In this document: one piece after another, positions 32,887 to 42,846 of the stretch | Numbering within the stretch: position 1 is the first letter of the stretch | Layout: the number at the start of each line of letters is the position of its first letter | Notes under the pieces: model-generated | Database searches by the model: none | What the model was told of the DNA's origin: nothing | Seen by the model: the letters and a program-made list of their open reading frames with translations, nothing else | NCBI GenBank assembly: GCA_001797495.1 | Contig: MGPS01000053.1 | Location: forward strand, 592 to 49,801 | Origin: Deltaproteobacteria bacterium GWC2_42_11 | GTDB lineage: Bacteria > Desulfobacterota > GWC2-55-46 > UBA9637 > GWC2-42-11 | Length of the DNA: 49,210 nucleotides | Reading direction: 5' to 3' | Position numbers and translations under genes: made by a program

Positions 32887-33958
32887 TATCAGCGAAAACA
32901 TAATAGAGAGTCTGGCTCAGGGTGTAATAGCCGTGGATAATCTTATGAATATTACGGTCTTCAATCAGGCAGCAGAAAAGATTACCGGCATATCGAGTTC
33001 TTATGCCGTAAAAAGGCATTTTACAGATGTGTTTACAAGGGACAGGTGGCTGCACGATATCATGAATGCAACGATTAAAAAATGCAATGTGTTTACAGAA
33101 TATGAAGGGAGCATCGTTCAGAGATACGGCACTCCACGGTCTGTCTCGGTGACAACAGCGCCTGTATTTAATACCAAAGGAGATATGATAGGTGCGGTTG
33201 TGATATTAAAGGACACATCCCATATTAAACCCCTTGAGCAGGAATCTGCGAGGAGAGACCGTCTTGCCTTTATAGGCACATTTGCTGCAAGCCTTGCCCA
33301 TGAGGTAAAAAATCCTCTCGGCGGTATAAGGGGCGCTGCACAGCTCCTTTCAAAGAGGCTGAAGGAAAAAACATTTAGAGAATATACTGACCTGATAATC
33401 CGTGAGTCGGACAGGCTCAATAGTATCATGGAAGATATCCTTGAGTTTGCAAACCCGAAAAAGATAAACCCCCTCCCTGTAAATATACACAAAATCCTTG
33501 ACGATGTCCTCATGCTTCAGCAGTGCACAATAGATGCAAGGGGTATAAATAACATCATAAGGGAATATGACCCGAGCATTCCGCCCATACTTGGCGACAG
33601 TGAACAACTCATGCAGGTGTTCCTGAATATAATAAAAAACAGCATAGAGGCAGTAGGGAAAAATGGTGAGGTGAGGATAATAACCAGGGTTGCAGCAGAC
33701 TTCCACCTTATTGAAGAGAGGTACAGGGGAGGCAAGTTCGCAGAGATAGAGGTCAGGGATAACGGCTGCGGTATACCGGAGGAATATATTGAAAAGATAT
33801 TCACGCCATTTTTTACAACAAAAAAGAAAGGGAGCGGACTCGGTCTTGCAATATCATTAAAAATAATAAAGGAGCACGGCGGTTTTTTCAGAATAGACAG
33901 CACACAGGGTAAGGGCACGGTAGTTTCAGTGCTTCTGCCTATTACCAGAGAAGGATAA
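32855..33958 (+). CDS. ntrB: PAS-domain sensor histidine kinase (NtrB-like)
   Basis: The 367-residue product has a PAS domain (residues about 15-125, SLAQGVIAVDNLMNITVFN), a HisKA domain with phospho-acceptor SLAHEVKNPLGGIRGAAQLL, and a HATPase domain with N box QVFLNIIKNSIEA, DNGCGIPEEYIEKIFTPFFTT and GSGLGLAIS. No membrane segment is seen, so it is cytosolic. Order and length match NtrB/GlnL. With the sigma-54 response regulator downstream it would form a nitrogen- or stress-responsive pair; the signal is inferred. A start at ATG 32873 is an alternative. Confidence 0.85.
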   Translation: MVYVVSMEKPDISENIIESLAQGVIAVDNLMNITVFNQAAEKITGISSSYAVKRHFTDVFTRDRWLHDIMNATIKKCNVFTEYEGSIVQRYGTPRSVSVTTAPVFNTKGDMIGAVVILKDTSHIKPLEQESARRDRLAFIGTFAASLAHEVKNPLGGIRGAAQLLSKRLKEKTFREYTDLIIRESDRLNSIMEDILEFANPKKINPLPVNIHKILDDVLMLQQCTIDARGINNIIREYDPSIPPILGDSEQLMQVFLNIIKNSIEAVGKNGEVRIITRVAADFHLIEERYRGGKFAEIEVRDNGCGIPEEYIEKIFTPFFTTKKKGSGLGLAISLKIIKEHGGFFRIDSTQGKGTVVSVLLPITREG

Positions 33959-33962
33959 TTAT

Positions 33963-34080
33963 TTGCTGCTGCCTGCCCTGCTGGCAAACCGTTTGGGCTG
34001 GAGGCTTTTATGAGGATTTTTCTCTCTTAAGAGAGAAAAATGTTTGCAGGCAGAGCAGGCAGCAGCAGAAAGGTATTTCT
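33963..34080. repeat. MITE-like palindromic repeat, copy D
   Basis: CTGCCTGCCCTGCTGGCAAACC opens and GTTTGCAGGCAGAGCAGGCAG closes the core; GGTATTTC marks the right flank. The centre contains the same 24-base palindrome as copy B. It fills the gap between the kinase and regulator genes. Confidence 0.8.
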
Positions 34081-34083
34081 AGA

Positions 34084-35514
34084 ATGAAAAAAAATATAAA
34101 AATACTTATTGCTGATGATGACGAATCCATCCTGTGGGTTGTTGAAAGGTTCTTCACGGAAAAAGGGATTGCTGTAACTTCAGCAAAAAACGGCGTAAAG
34201 GCATACGAACTTATAAAGACAAACGATTTTGATGCTGCTGTAATAGACATAACAATGCCGGGGAAGAGCGGACTGGATATACTATCAGAGATTGACAAGG
34301 GAAAAAACCTGCCGATTATAATAATGACCGCACAGGGGACAATGAAGAATGCTATAGAGGCAATGCGGAAAGGGGCATTTGACTATATAACAAAGCCATT
34401 TGACCTGGACGAACTTGAGGTGATTGTTGAAAAGGCAGCGGAGAATAAGAGGCTAAACGAGCAAGTCCGTTCCCTTAAAGGGAGACTAAAGCAAAAACTC
34501 ACAGAGGACGCTGTTATAATCGGAAACAGCAGGGTAATGCAGGAGATATTCAAAACCATCGGCAGGGTCAGCCCAACAGATGCAACTGTACTTATTTATG
34601 GAGAGAGCGGTACCGGAAAAGAGTTGATAGCCAGGGCAATACATGCGAACAGTTTGCGGGCAGAATGCCCGCTTGTTGCAATTAATTCTGCTGCCATTCC
34701 AAGGGAATTGCTGGAAAGTGAACTCTTTGGCTTTGAAAAAGGGGCATTCACAGGTGCATCCGAAGAAAGACACGGCAAGTTTGAACTGGCAAATAACGGG
34801 ACATTGTTTCTTGATGAAATTGGTGATATGTCCCTTGATGTACAGAGTAAACTCTTAAGGGTTGTCCAGGAAAAGGAGTTTTACAGGATAGGTGGTAAAA
34901 AGCCGATAAGTGTTGATGTGCGGCTCATAGCAGCAACAAACCAGGATATTGAAAAAGCAGTTGAAGAGAAGAGGTTCAGGGAGGACCTCTTTTACCGTCT
35001 TAATGTAGTGCCGATAAAAGTACCGCCGTTAAGGGAGCGGCAAGGAGACATCCCTCTCCTGGCAGAATATTTTCTGCAGAAATTCAATAATGAAATGGGT
35101 ATGGATTTAAAATCTCTGTCAAAAGATGCTGTTGACGCACTCTTTTCTTACGCATGGCAGGGTAATGTCCGCGAACTTGAGAACATGCTCCACAAGGCTG
35201 TAATACTTTCACCGAACCCGATCCTTTCGCGAAGCGACTTGGCAACACCAAAGCAAAGAGGCGCCCAAAAAGAACCTCTTGAAGAAGTTATATACAACAG
35301 GCTCGAGGATATTATAAGCAGACTTGAAGGGAAAAGCGCCCACGAACTATACGATATGATTTTGCCTTTCATGGAAAGACCTCTCATAACACTTGTACTT
35401 AAGAAAACAAAGGGGAATCAGATAAAGGCAGCAGAGATGCTCGGAATAAACAGGAATACCCTGAGAAAAAAGATAAAGGAACTGAAGATATCGCTTAAAG
35501 AGGCAGGAAAGTGA
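34084..35514 (+). CDS. ntrC: Sigma-54-dependent response regulator (NtrC-like)
   Basis: The 476-residue product has a receiver domain (residues about 5-120, acidic ADDDES, phospho-acceptor VIDITMPG, Lys in YITKPFD). It is followed by a sigma-54-interacting AAA+ domain with Walker A GESGTGKELIARAIH, the GAFTGA loop, and LFLDEIGDMS. The C-terminus is a Fis-type HTH (KAAEMLGINRNTLRKKIKEL). It activates sigma-54 promoters when phosphorylated, most likely by the kinase just upstream. MITE copy D separates the two genes and may weaken their coupling. Confidence 0.9.
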   Translation: MKKNIKILIADDDESILWVVERFFTEKGIAVTSAKNGVKAYELIKTNDFDAAVIDITMPGKSGLDILSEIDKGKNLPIIIMTAQGTMKNAIEAMRKGAFDYITKPFDLDELEVIVEKAAENKRLNEQVRSLKGRLKQKLTEDAVIIGNSRVMQEIFKTIGRVSPTDATVLIYGESGTGKELIARAIHANSLRAECPLVAINSAAIPRELLESELFGFEKGAFTGASEERHGKFELANNGTLFLDEIGDMSLDVQSKLLRVVQEKEFYRIGGKKPISVDVRLIAATNQDIEKAVEEKRFREDLFYRLNVVPIKVPPLRERQGDIPLLAEYFLQKFNNEMGMDLKSLSKDAVDALFSYAWQGNVRELENMLHKAVILSPNPILSRSDLATPKQRGAQKEPLEEVIYNRLEDIISRLEGKSAHELYDMILPFMERPLITLVLKKTKGNQIKAAEMLGINRNTLRKKIKELKISLKEAGK

Positions 35515-35522
35515 ATATCTTA

Positions 35523-36617
35523 TCACACTGCAAACCTGAAGTATATAACATCACCGTCCTGCACAATATAATCCTTACCCTGCAAACGCATCAAGCCTTT
35601 TTCCTTTGCACTTATTTCAGAGCCTGAATTTATGTAGTCCGCGTATGATATAACCTCTGCCCTAATAAAGCCCTTTTCAATATCAGAATGTATCACGGCT
35701 GCTGAGACTACAGCATTTGTGCCTTTTGTAATTGTCCATGCCCTGACCTCTTTTTTGCCAGCAGTAAAAAATGTTATAAGCCCTAATAATTCATATCCTT
35801 CTCTTGCAAGCCTATCAAGCCCTGATTCCTTTAAGCCAAGCCCTTTTAAAAACTCTGCCCTTTCTCCTTCTTCTAATTCTGCTATCTCTGCCTCAACCTT
35901 GCCGCACATAACAACAACCCGTGCCCCTTCTTTTTTTGCTATCTCTCTGACTGTGGCTGCATATGGAGATTCAGTTTGAAGCCAGTTTTCGTCCACATTT
36001 GCAACATACAGGACAGGCTTGGAAGTCATGAGATTCAATTCCTTTAAGAGTTCCTTCATATCATCATTTATCTCAAGAGACCTTATTGGCTTGCCATTTT
36101 CAAGGGTCTCCTTGAATATTTTACATGCATCCAGCGCTGCAATAGCATTTTTATCGCCTGTCTTTGCAAGTCTTGCTGTCTTATCAAAACGTTTTTCAAC
36201 GCCCTCTAAATCGGCAAGTATAAGTTCTGTATTGATTATGTCAATGTCCCTCTTTGGGTCAACACTGCCTGCAACATGGATGACATCGGAATCTTCAAAG
36301 CATCTTACAATATGCGCTATTGCATCAACATTCCTTATATGTCCAAGGAACTGATTTCCGAGCCCCTCACCTTTGCTAGCGCCTTTTACAAGCCCGGCAA
36401 TATCAAGAAATTCTACACTTGTAGGCGCAACCTTATCAGGTTTAACAATTTGAGCAAGTCTGTATAACCTTTCATCCCTTACAGGGACCATCCCCACATT
36501 CGGGTCAATTGTGCAGAATGGGAAGTTGCTTGCCTTTGCACCTGCTGAGGTAAGTGCATTGAATATTGTTGACTTGCCAACATTCGGAAGTCCCACTATG
36601 CCGCATGTAAAGCCCAT
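35523..36617 (-). CDS. ychF: Redox-regulated ATPase YchF (Obg-like)
   Basis: YchF is a ribosome-binding ATPase of the Obg class. The 364-residue product has G1 GLPNVGKSTIFNALT, G3-region FLDIAGLVKGASKGEGLGNQFL, a coiled-coil insert, and a TGS-like C-terminal domain (FIRAEVISYADYI, ending GDVIYFRFAV). Length matches the family. It is eight bases from the convergent regulator gene, without a terminator between. AAGGAG precedes ATG. Confidence 0.95.
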   Translation of the reverse strand: MGFTCGIVGLPNVGKSTIFNALTSAGAKASNFPFCTIDPNVGMVPVRDERLYRLAQIVKPDKVAPTSVEFLDIAGLVKGASKGEGLGNQFLGHIRNVDAIAHIVRCFEDSDVIHVAGSVDPKRDIDIINTELILADLEGVEKRFDKTARLAKTGDKNAIAALDACKIFKETLENGKPIRSLEINDDMKELLKELNLMTSKPVLYVANVDENWLQTESPYAATVREIAKKEGARVVVMCGKVEAEIAELEEGERAEFLKGLGLKESGLDRLAREGYELLGLITFFTAGKKEVRAWTITKGTNAVVSAAVIHSDIEKGFIRAEVISYADYINSGSEISAKEKGLMRLQGKDYIVQDGDVIYFRFAV

Positions 36618-36630
36618 GATTTGTTTCTCC

Positions 36631-38298
36631 TTATATTTTTATTATGAATTCTGTATTCTGGCTTTCTGTATTCCATTTGCTATTCCATAACCTCTCTTCA
36701 ATTACCTTTAACAGCCCTCCCAACGTTTCAGACCTTATCGCAGATGTTGAAATCGCATCATATCTCCTGCAGAGGTTTTTTAAAATCACAGGGTCTATCT
36801 TGTCCTCTTTGTTAAAAACAAGTATGGTCGGGATATTATCCAGTCCTACATCTTTGAGGATTTTATTTACAGCATCAATCCTCTTTTCAAAATTCAGGCT
36901 GCTTGCATCAACAAGGTGTATGAGAATGTCCGCATCCTCCATCTCCTCAAGGGTTGCCTTGAACGCCTTCAAAAGGTCTTCAGGCAGGTTTTTTATAAAC
37001 CCCACTGTATCGGTGATTATGGCATCCCTCTCCCTTGGAAACCTGAGCCTCCTTGACGCTGTATCCAATGTTGCAAACAAAAGGTCTTCTGTGAAAGTCT
37101 CACTCTTTGTAAGTGCATTTAATAATGTTGACTTACCTGCATTTGTGTAACCGACAATAGATATAATTGGTATGCCTGTTTCTGCCCTGCGTCTCCTTCT
37201 TTCATACCTGCCCTTGCTCAATGTCTTCAGTTGTTTTTCAAGATGGCTGATCCTATCCTGAACACGGCGCCTGTCAACCTCCAGTTTTGTTTCACCAGGA
37301 CCCCTTCCGCCTATGCCGCCTGCAAGCCTTGAGAGTGCAGTACCCTTGCCTGTTAGTTTTGGCAAAAGATATTTTAACTGCGCAAGTTCCACCTGCACCT
37401 TGCCGTCCCTTGAGTGCGCCCTGTTTGCAAATATATCAAGGATGAGTTGTGTCCTGTCAATGACCTTTAATTCTGATATCTCTGCAATCTCCCTTAACTG
37501 TGTTGGGGTTAGTTCCTGGTCAAATACAATCAAAGTCGCTTCATTCTGGAGCGATTTTATAATAAGTTCCTTTATCTTGCCCTTGCCCATCAGATACTTT
37601 GGATTTATCTCTTTAGGTCTTTGAATCACTGTATCAAGGACAGTTATATTTGCAGTCCTTGCCAATTCTTTTAATTCCTCAATAGATTCTTCCTGCTCAT
37701 CTTTGCCCTTTGTTGAAACACTTGCAAGGATTGCCCTCTCCCTTTTATCGTTTACATCCCTTACAACCGCCCTCCCCATCTCATCCTCAAGGGCAGTTAT
37801 AAACTCATCAGATCTCATCTCAAACCTGTGGAATGGCAGAGACGAATGTATCTCATATGCCTTTGCTTCAGGGTTTAGAGGCAGGAGATGGGCAAGGTAA
37901 ATATCCCCGGGAAGCCCATTTTCAAGGACACCAATGGCAGACATAATATCCAGCCTTAAGATGGCAAGGTCTGTTAAATCATCCTGCGAGAGTGGCTCAT
38001 TTTTTAGATGCGTGTGAATGCACCTGACACCGCGCAGCCTTTTCCTGCCAAGGGGGTATCTTTCAAGCACAGGGATTAAAATCTCCTTTTCATCACCAAC
38101 AATCACATATTCTGTAAAACCCTGACGGTTTACAATCAAACCTATCTGGCGGTTTATCTCTCGTGATATTTCTGTAATATATCTGGCGAGTTCAGGGGTG
38201 ATTAACTGAGATGCAGGGATTCTGCGGCTGTAAATCCTCTCAATCCTTTTTAACTGGTTTGCCTTAAGACCTGTAGTGTTGCCGTGTATGATTGGAAT
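36631..38298 (-). CDS. hflX: GTPase HflX, apparently starting at ATT
   Basis: HflX splits stalled or stressed ribosomes. The protein shows [21 protein letters not shown]1 [26 protein letters not shown] and NKEDKID. The first usable standard start is TTG 38139, but the frame upstream encodes [18 protein letters not shown] and then [19 protein letters not shown], which match the known N-terminus of long HflX proteins. This extension is bounded by a TAA. The only start placed well after GGAGG (nine bases) is ATT 38298. That gives 555 residues, normal for long HflX. It follows ychF's promoter side and reads divergently from cysS. Confidence 0.9.
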   Translation of the reverse strand: MPIIHGNTTGLKANQLKRIERIYSRRIPASQLITPELARYITEISREINRQIGLIVNRQGFTEYVIVGDEKEILIPVLERYPLGRKRLRGVRCIHTHLKNEPLSQDDLTDLAILRLDIMSAIGVLENGLPGDIYLAHLLPLNPEAKAYEIHSSLPFHRFEMRSDEFITALEDEMGRAVVRDVNDKRERAILASVSTKGKDEQEESIEELKELARTANITVLDTVIQRPKEINPKYLMGKGKIKELIIKSLQNEATLIVFDQELTPTQLREIAEISELKVIDRTQLILDIFANRAHSRDGKVQVELAQLKYLLPKLTGKGTALSRLAGGIGGRGPGETKLEVDRRRVQDRISHLEKQLKTLSKGRYERRRRRAETGIPIISIVGYTNAGKSTLLNALTKSETFTEDLLFATLDTASRRLRFPRERDAIITDTVGFIKNLPEDLLKAFKATLEEMEDADILIHLVDASSLNFEKRIDAVNKILKDVGLDNIPTILVFNKEDKIDPVILKNLCRRYDAISTSAIRSETLGGLLKVIEERLWNSKWNTESQNTEFIIKI

Positions 38299-38396
38299 AC
38301 CTTAAAACCTCCGGGATAAGATAAAATTTACAAACAGATGATACTATGATAAATGAGTTGTGGCAACCATTTTTTAGACAGATACCGGAGGTTTCA

Positions 38397-39833
38397 ATGA
38401 CATTAAAGGTCTATAACTCACTTACAAACCAAAAAGGGGAGTTTAAACCTCTTAAACACAGCGAAGTTACAATGTATGTCTGCGGTCCAACAGTCTATGA
38501 TTTAAGCCACATCGGACATGCAAGGAGTGCAGTTAGTTTTGATGTAATCTACCGTTATTTAAAATACAAAGGTTTTAATGTCAAATATACAAGAAACTAT
38601 ACTGATATTGATGACAAGATAATAAACAGGGCGTTGAAAGAAGGTGTTTCATCAAAAGAGATTGCAGAGAAATATATAAAGGCGTTTGATGACGACATGG
38701 CTGCGCTCGGTGTAGAACTTCCAACATATAGACCAAAGGCAACAGAGACAATAATAGAGATGATAGATGTTATTCAGACGCTCATTGATAAAGGTTTTGC
38801 ATATGTAATTGACGGCGATGTGTATTATTCTGTCAGAAAATTTAATGGCTACGGCGAACTCTCTGGGAAAAACATAGAAGAACTTGAGGCAGGCGCAAGG
38901 GTAGAGGTTGATGAAAGAAAGAATGACCCATTGGATTTCGCATTGTGGAAGGCAAGCAAACCCAATGAGCCTTCATGGGAAAGCCCGTGGGGAAAAGGCA
39001 GACCCGGCTGGCACATTGAATGCACTGCCATGAGCCAGAAATTTCTGGGTGAGACAATAGACATCCACGGCGGCGGAAAGGATTTGATATTTCCGCATCA
39101 TGAAAACGAGATTGCACAATCAGAGGCAGCAACAGGAAAACCATTCGTCAGATACTGGTTGCACAATGGCTTTGTGAATATTGAAAAGGAGAAAATGAGT
39201 AAGTCCATCGGGAATATCCTGACAATAAGGGATGCATTGAAAAACCATCCAGCAGAGGCAATAAGGCTCTTTTTACTTTCAAGCCATTACAGGTCTCCGA
39301 TTGATTATTCTCCTGAATCCATTAAAAGTGCAGAGGCAGAACTAGGCAGGTTTTATACAACAATGGAGCGAATGGAAAGGGACTGGAGTGATGTTGTAAA
39401 TGCCCAAATCAATGAGGACAGGAAGGGGTTGCGTATCCAGCCTTTTATAAATGCAATGGACGATGATTTTAATACTGCTGCAGTAATAGGTCTTATATTC
39501 AAAGAGGTGAACGAGGCAAACCGTTTGATGGATGATGCCTCAAGGGTTGGTATAACTGATGAATTCAGAAAAGTCCTGCCAGTAATCAGGGCAATATTTA
39601 AAGAGATTGGCAGCATCCTTGCCGTTTTTAATAAAACGCTCAAAGAATATTTTCAGGAAAAACAAAGACACATCCACATTGATTCTAAAGACATAGAAAA
39701 ACTCATTGTTCAAAGAACAGAGGCAAGGAAAAACAAAGACTTTAAAAAGGGTGATGAGATAAGAAAGGAATTAGAAAAAAAAGGAATCATACTTGAAGAC
39801 ACCCCAAAAGGTACTATGTGGCGGGCGAGATAA
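38397..39833 (+). CDS. cysS: Cysteinyl-tRNA synthetase
   Basis: The class I enzyme charges tRNA-Cys. The 478-residue product has the HIGH motif CGPTVYDLSHIGHARS, zinc ligands in GWHIECTAMS and HHENEIAQSEA, and the KMSKS motif KEKMSKSIGN. ATG 38397 follows GGAGG by six bases; the frame is open 17 codons further but has no SD. It abuts the convergent ssb stop with no spacer. Confidence 0.96.
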   Translation: MTLKVYNSLTNQKGEFKPLKHSEVTMYVCGPTVYDLSHIGHARSAVSFDVIYRYLKYKGFNVKYTRNYTDIDDKIINRALKEGVSSKEIAEKYIKAFDDDMAALGVELPTYRPKATETIIEMIDVIQTLIDKGFAYVIDGDVYYSVRKFNGYGELSGKNIEELEAGARVEVDERKNDPLDFALWKASKPNEPSWESPWGKGRPGWHIECTAMSQKFLGETIDIHGGGKDLIFPHHENEIAQSEAATGKPFVRYWLHNGFVNIEKEKMSKSIGNILTIRDALKNHPAEAIRLFLLSSHYRSPIDYSPESIKSAEAELGRFYTTMERMERDWSDVVNAQINEDRKGLRIQPFINAMDDDFNTAAVIGLIFKEVNEANRLMDDASRVGITDEFRKVLPVIRAIFKEIGSILAVFNKTLKEYFQEKQRHIHIDSKDIEKLIVQRTEARKNKDFKKGDEIRKELEKKGIILEDTPKGTMWRAR

Positions 39834-40259
39834 CTAAAACGGCACATCCTCATCAACAGGAGAACTGTTTTCCTGTGAAAAACCTGTCTCTTCAACTGCC
39901 TGCCCCTTTTGCTTGTTATCTTTGTTATCGGGGCTTCCAAGCATCTGCATGGTGTTTGCAACTATCTCGGTCATGTATTTTTTATTTCCGTCTTTGTCAT
40001 CCCAACTGCGGGTCTGTATCCTGCCTTCAACATAAATCTGTTTGCCCTTTGCAAGATATTCGCCGCATATCTCTGCCAATTTCCCAAATGTAACAATCCT
40101 ATGCCATTCTGTCCTTTCCTGAGTCTTGCCTTCTTTATCCTTCCATTTTTCAGAAGTGGCAATCCTAAAATTTGTGACTGCTGTGCCATTTGGCGTATAT
40201 TTTACCTCTGGGTCAGCCCCGAGATTTCCTATCAGCATAACCTTATTAAGACCTGCCAT
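39834..40259 (-). CDS. ssb: Single-stranded DNA-binding protein
   Basis: SSB coats single-stranded DNA in replication and repair. The 141-residue product has the OB-fold [41 protein letters not shown] and [11 protein letters not shown], a short polar linker, and the acidic tip DEDVPF that recruits partner proteins. GGAGG precedes ATG. A possible promoter (TTGTCA, 17 bases, TAAAGT on the minus strand) lies in the 76-base gap upstream. Confidence 0.96.
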   Translation of the reverse strand: MAGLNKVMLIGNLGADPEVKYTPNGTAVTNFRIATSEKWKDKEGKTQERTEWHRIVTFGKLAEICGEYLAKGKQIYVEGRIQTRSWDDKDGNKKYMTEIVANTMQMLGSPDNKDNKQKGQAVEETGFSQENSSPVDEDVPF

Positions 40260-40335
40260 AAAAACCTCCGTTTACACTAAAATTGTTATAACTTTATTAC
40301 AAGGCAAATAGTTTGTCAAACAAAACTTCTGCGTA

Positions 40336-41763
40336 TTATTTCCCTATGCAAAACTGGCTGAAAATCCTTTCAAGAATATCATCGCTTGTTGTCTCTCCAA
40401 TTATTTCACCGAGACAATCAATCGCCCCTTTAATCTCGCAGGCAAGAAATTCTCTGGAAAGGTCGTTTTTTATTGCATCCTGTGCTGATTTTAAATTATC
40501 TAAAGCCTTATCAAGCGATTTCTTATGCCGTGCATTTGTTATAATCACATCTTGAACATCCCCTGCACTTTGCCCAACAGCAGATAAATAAATTGCATTT
40601 CTTAATTCATCTATGCCATTGCCTTTCCGCGCTGAAATCTTTACAATGCTGCGTCCTGCAAATGACTTGGTAAGTTTATCCATTGAATATTTATCTGCTA
40701 TGTCCATTTTGTTAAATACCATTATAATCTTTTTGCCTGTCTCAACCTTTTCAAAAAGTTTTAAATCCTCTGAAATGTCATCTTGTGCTGCATCAACAAC
40801 AAACAATACCAGTTGAGCCTTTTTTAATCTTTCCATTGTAAATCTGATGCCAATCTCTTCAACCGCATCTTTTGTTTCCCTTAATCCTGCTGTATCCATA
40901 AGCCTTACAGGTATCCCCTTTATATTTATCACCTCTTCTATTATATCCCTTGTTGTCCCGGGCATCGGTGTTACTACCGCCCTTTCTTCTTTTAAAAGGA
41001 TATTTAAAAGGCTTGATTTTCCAACATTTGCCCTGCCAATGATAATTGCCTTCAAACCATTTAAAAGGATTTTACCTTCCTCATATGTTGATAAAAAATT
41101 GTTTATTGCAGCGATAGAGTTTTCTATCCTGCTGTTTATTCCAATGTTGGAAAGGCTGCCAATATCCTCTTCGTCAGGGAAATCAAGTTCTGCCTCAATA
41201 TGACAGAGAAGGTTTACAAGGTCTTCCTTTGCTGCATTGATTTTTTCAGAAAGTCTGCCTGATAAATGTTTTCTGGCAGCCTCAAGCGCTAAATCAGTCT
41301 TTGCACGGATTATGTCTATCACAGCCTCTGCCTGCGCTAAATCCATCTTGTTATTTAAAAAAGCCCTTTTTGTGAATTCACCTGGCTCTGCAATCCTTGC
41401 GCCGCATTTCAGCACAGTCTCAAGAACCCTCTGAAGTATCAAAGAACCACCGTGGCAGTGGATTTCAACAATATCCTCGCCTGTGTATGAATGAGGAGAT
41501 TTCATTATTGTTAAAAGGCCGTCATCAATTGGAGAATTATTTAAGGGGTTGATGATTGTGCCGTAATAAAGGCAGTGGCTTTTGAATTCTTTGACAGGTT
41601 TTTTTGGTTTAAAAAGTTCTGCAGAGATTTTTATGGATTGACTGCCGCTAATCCTGACAATGCCTATTCCACCCTCACCTGAAGGTGTTGCTATAGCAGT
41701 GATGGTATCCGCTGATTTAAAACTACTTTGCCCTTTCCAGGTATTTTCCTTCAGAGGTATCAA
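40336..41763 (-). CDS. mnmE: tRNA modification GTPase MnmE
   Basis: MnmE with MnmG installs the 5-carboxymethylaminomethyl group on U34 of several tRNAs. The 475-residue product has the N-terminal folate-binding domain (DTITAIATPSGEGGIGIVRISG), an inserted GTPase domain (GRANVGKSSLLN, DTAGLRET, NKMD) and the terminal FCIGK with the essential Cys. The start ATG overlaps efp by 41 bases; no later start lies before the conserved N-terminus. So the two genes are strongly coupled. Confidence 0.95.
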   Translation of the reverse strand: MIPLKENTWKGQSSFKSADTITAIATPSGEGGIGIVRISGSQSIKISAELFKPKKPVKEFKSHCLYYGTIINPLNNSPIDDGLLTIMKSPHSYTGEDIVEIHCHGGSLILQRVLETVLKCGARIAEPGEFTKRAFLNNKMDLAQAEAVIDIIRAKTDLALEAARKHLSGRLSEKINAAKEDLVNLLCHIEAELDFPDEEDIGSLSNIGINSRIENSIAAINNFLSTYEEGKILLNGLKAIIIGRANVGKSSLLNILLKEERAVVTPMPGTTRDIIEEVINIKGIPVRLMDTAGLRETKDAVEEIGIRFTMERLKKAQLVLFVVDAAQDDISEDLKLFEKVETGKKIIMVFNKMDIADKYSMDKLTKSFAGRSIVKISARKGNGIDELRNAIYLSAVGQSAGDVQDVIITNARHKKSLDKALDNLKSAQDAIKNDLSREFLACEIKGAIDCLGEIIGETTSDDILERIFSQFCIGK

Positions 41764-42283
41764 CCCTTATCTTATTACCAACTTCAATAAATGCAGGGAC
41801 ATTCACAACTATCCCTGTTTCAAGTTTTGCAGGCTTTAGTGAACTTGTGACTGTTGCACCCCTCATACATGGAGGGGTTTCAACCACTGTAAGATCAACA
41901 ACCTGCGGAGGTTCTATCCCTACAGGTTTTCCATCGTAGAAGTCGACCATGAATTTGATATTCGGGATAAGGTAATAAATATTATCGGCGAGTTCCTCAG
42001 CTGAAAGAGATATCTGTTCATAGGTTTCAGTGTTCATAAAATGGTAGTCTGTCCCGCTGGAATAAAGATATTCCATCTCGTGCTGCTCCATATTAGCCTT
42101 TTCTATCTTATCCTCAGACCTGAACCTGTTTTCCACAGTTGCCCCTGTCTTAAGGCTCTTCATCTTGGTCTGGACCATGCCGCGCCAGTTGCCCGGTGTT
42201 ATATGCTGGACGCTTATAACCCTGTAAGGTTCGCCGTTGTACAATATGGACATCCCTACCCTTAACTGTGTTGCTGAAATCAT
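41723..42283 (-). CDS. efp: Elongation factor P
   Basis: EF-P rescues ribosomes stalled on polyproline. The 186-residue product has the three-domain layout, ending with VNVPAFIEVGNKIRVDTSEGKYLER. The loop that reaches the peptidyl-transferase centre reads TPGNWRGM. The residue after PG, Lys34 in E. coli and the modification site, is Asn here (Asn32). An Arg stands two residues later. This subgroup is known from several phyla but its modification state is not. AAAAGGAG precedes ATG. It lies between rrf2 and mnmE. Confidence 0.94.
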   Translation of the reverse strand: MISATQLRVGMSILYNGEPYRVISVQHITPGNWRGMVQTKMKSLKTGATVENRFRSEDKIEKANMEQHEMEYLYSSGTDYHFMNTETYEQISLSAEELADNIYYLIPNIKFMVDFYDGKPVGIEPPQVVDLTVVETPPCMRGATVTSSLKPAKLETGIVVNVPAFIEVGNKIRVDTSEGKYLERAK

Positions 42284-42304
42284 CTTCTCTCCTTTTCAAA
42301 AATA

Positions 42305-42766
42305 TTATATTGAGTACATTAAACCATGGGGGAGTTCTTTTTCAATCCCAAGTAACTCTCCTTTTTTGCAAAGATCCTGTATGGAGACAGAATCAAGGAA
42401 CTTTGTTATCCTCTGACCTGTCTCTTCCCAGACTGACCTTGTAACACACTTCTCAAGCAGGTCGCACTTCTTAATCTTTTTTGCAGTGGTACAAAATACA
42501 AGTTGCAATGAGCCCTCTGTTGCTCGCAGGATGTCTCCCACTGTAATCTCTTTGGGCATCTTTGCAAGGTAATATCCACCGTGGGGACCCCTCTTGCTCT
42601 TTAACACACCTGTCTTCTTCAGTCTCTGGAATATCTGCTCAAGGTAGCGGGGCGAAATCTTCTGCCTTTTCGATATATCCTTTACCTGAACAGGCTGGCC
42701 GTCGTAATGATATGCTATGTCAAATATCGCCCTAAGACCATAAAGACTCCTTGTTGAAAGCCTCAT
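42305..42766 (-). CDS. Rrf2 family transcriptional regulator
   Basis: The 153-residue product has the Rrf2 winged helix (MRLSTRSLYGLRAIFDIAYH, RYLEQIFQRLKKTGVLKSKRGPHGGY). Three cysteines in FCTTAKKIKKCDLLEKC are spaced as in IscR-like [Fe-S]-binding members, so it may sense iron-sulfur, redox or NO status; this is inferred. GGAG precedes ATG. Twin palindromes in its own promoter (42781-42822) suggest autoregulation. It is 21 bases upstream of efp and may share transcripts with it. Confidence 0.9.
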   Translation of the reverse strand: MRLSTRSLYGLRAIFDIAYHYDGQPVQVKDISKRQKISPRYLEQIFQRLKKTGVLKSKRGPHGGYYLAKMPKEITVGDILRATEGSLQLVFCTTAKKIKKCDLLEKCVTRSVWEETGQRITKFLDSVSIQDLCKKGELLGIEKELPHGLMYSI

Positions 42767-42780
42767 AAACTACTCCAAAA

Positions 42781-42831
42781 ATATGCATATTTATTAAAGA
42801 TAATATTAAAATATATGCATATTCTTGTCAA
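42781..42831 (-). promoter_or_regulatory. Rrf2 promoter with two ATATGCATAT operators
   Basis: On the minus strand, -35 TTGACA and -10 TAATAT are exactly 17 bases apart. One perfect palindrome ATATGCATAT (42813-42822) lies in the spacer and a second (42781-42790) lies just after the start region. Their centres are 32 bases apart, about three helical turns. Confidence 0.75.
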
Positions 42832-42846
42832 GAATTTTGTTGCCTT

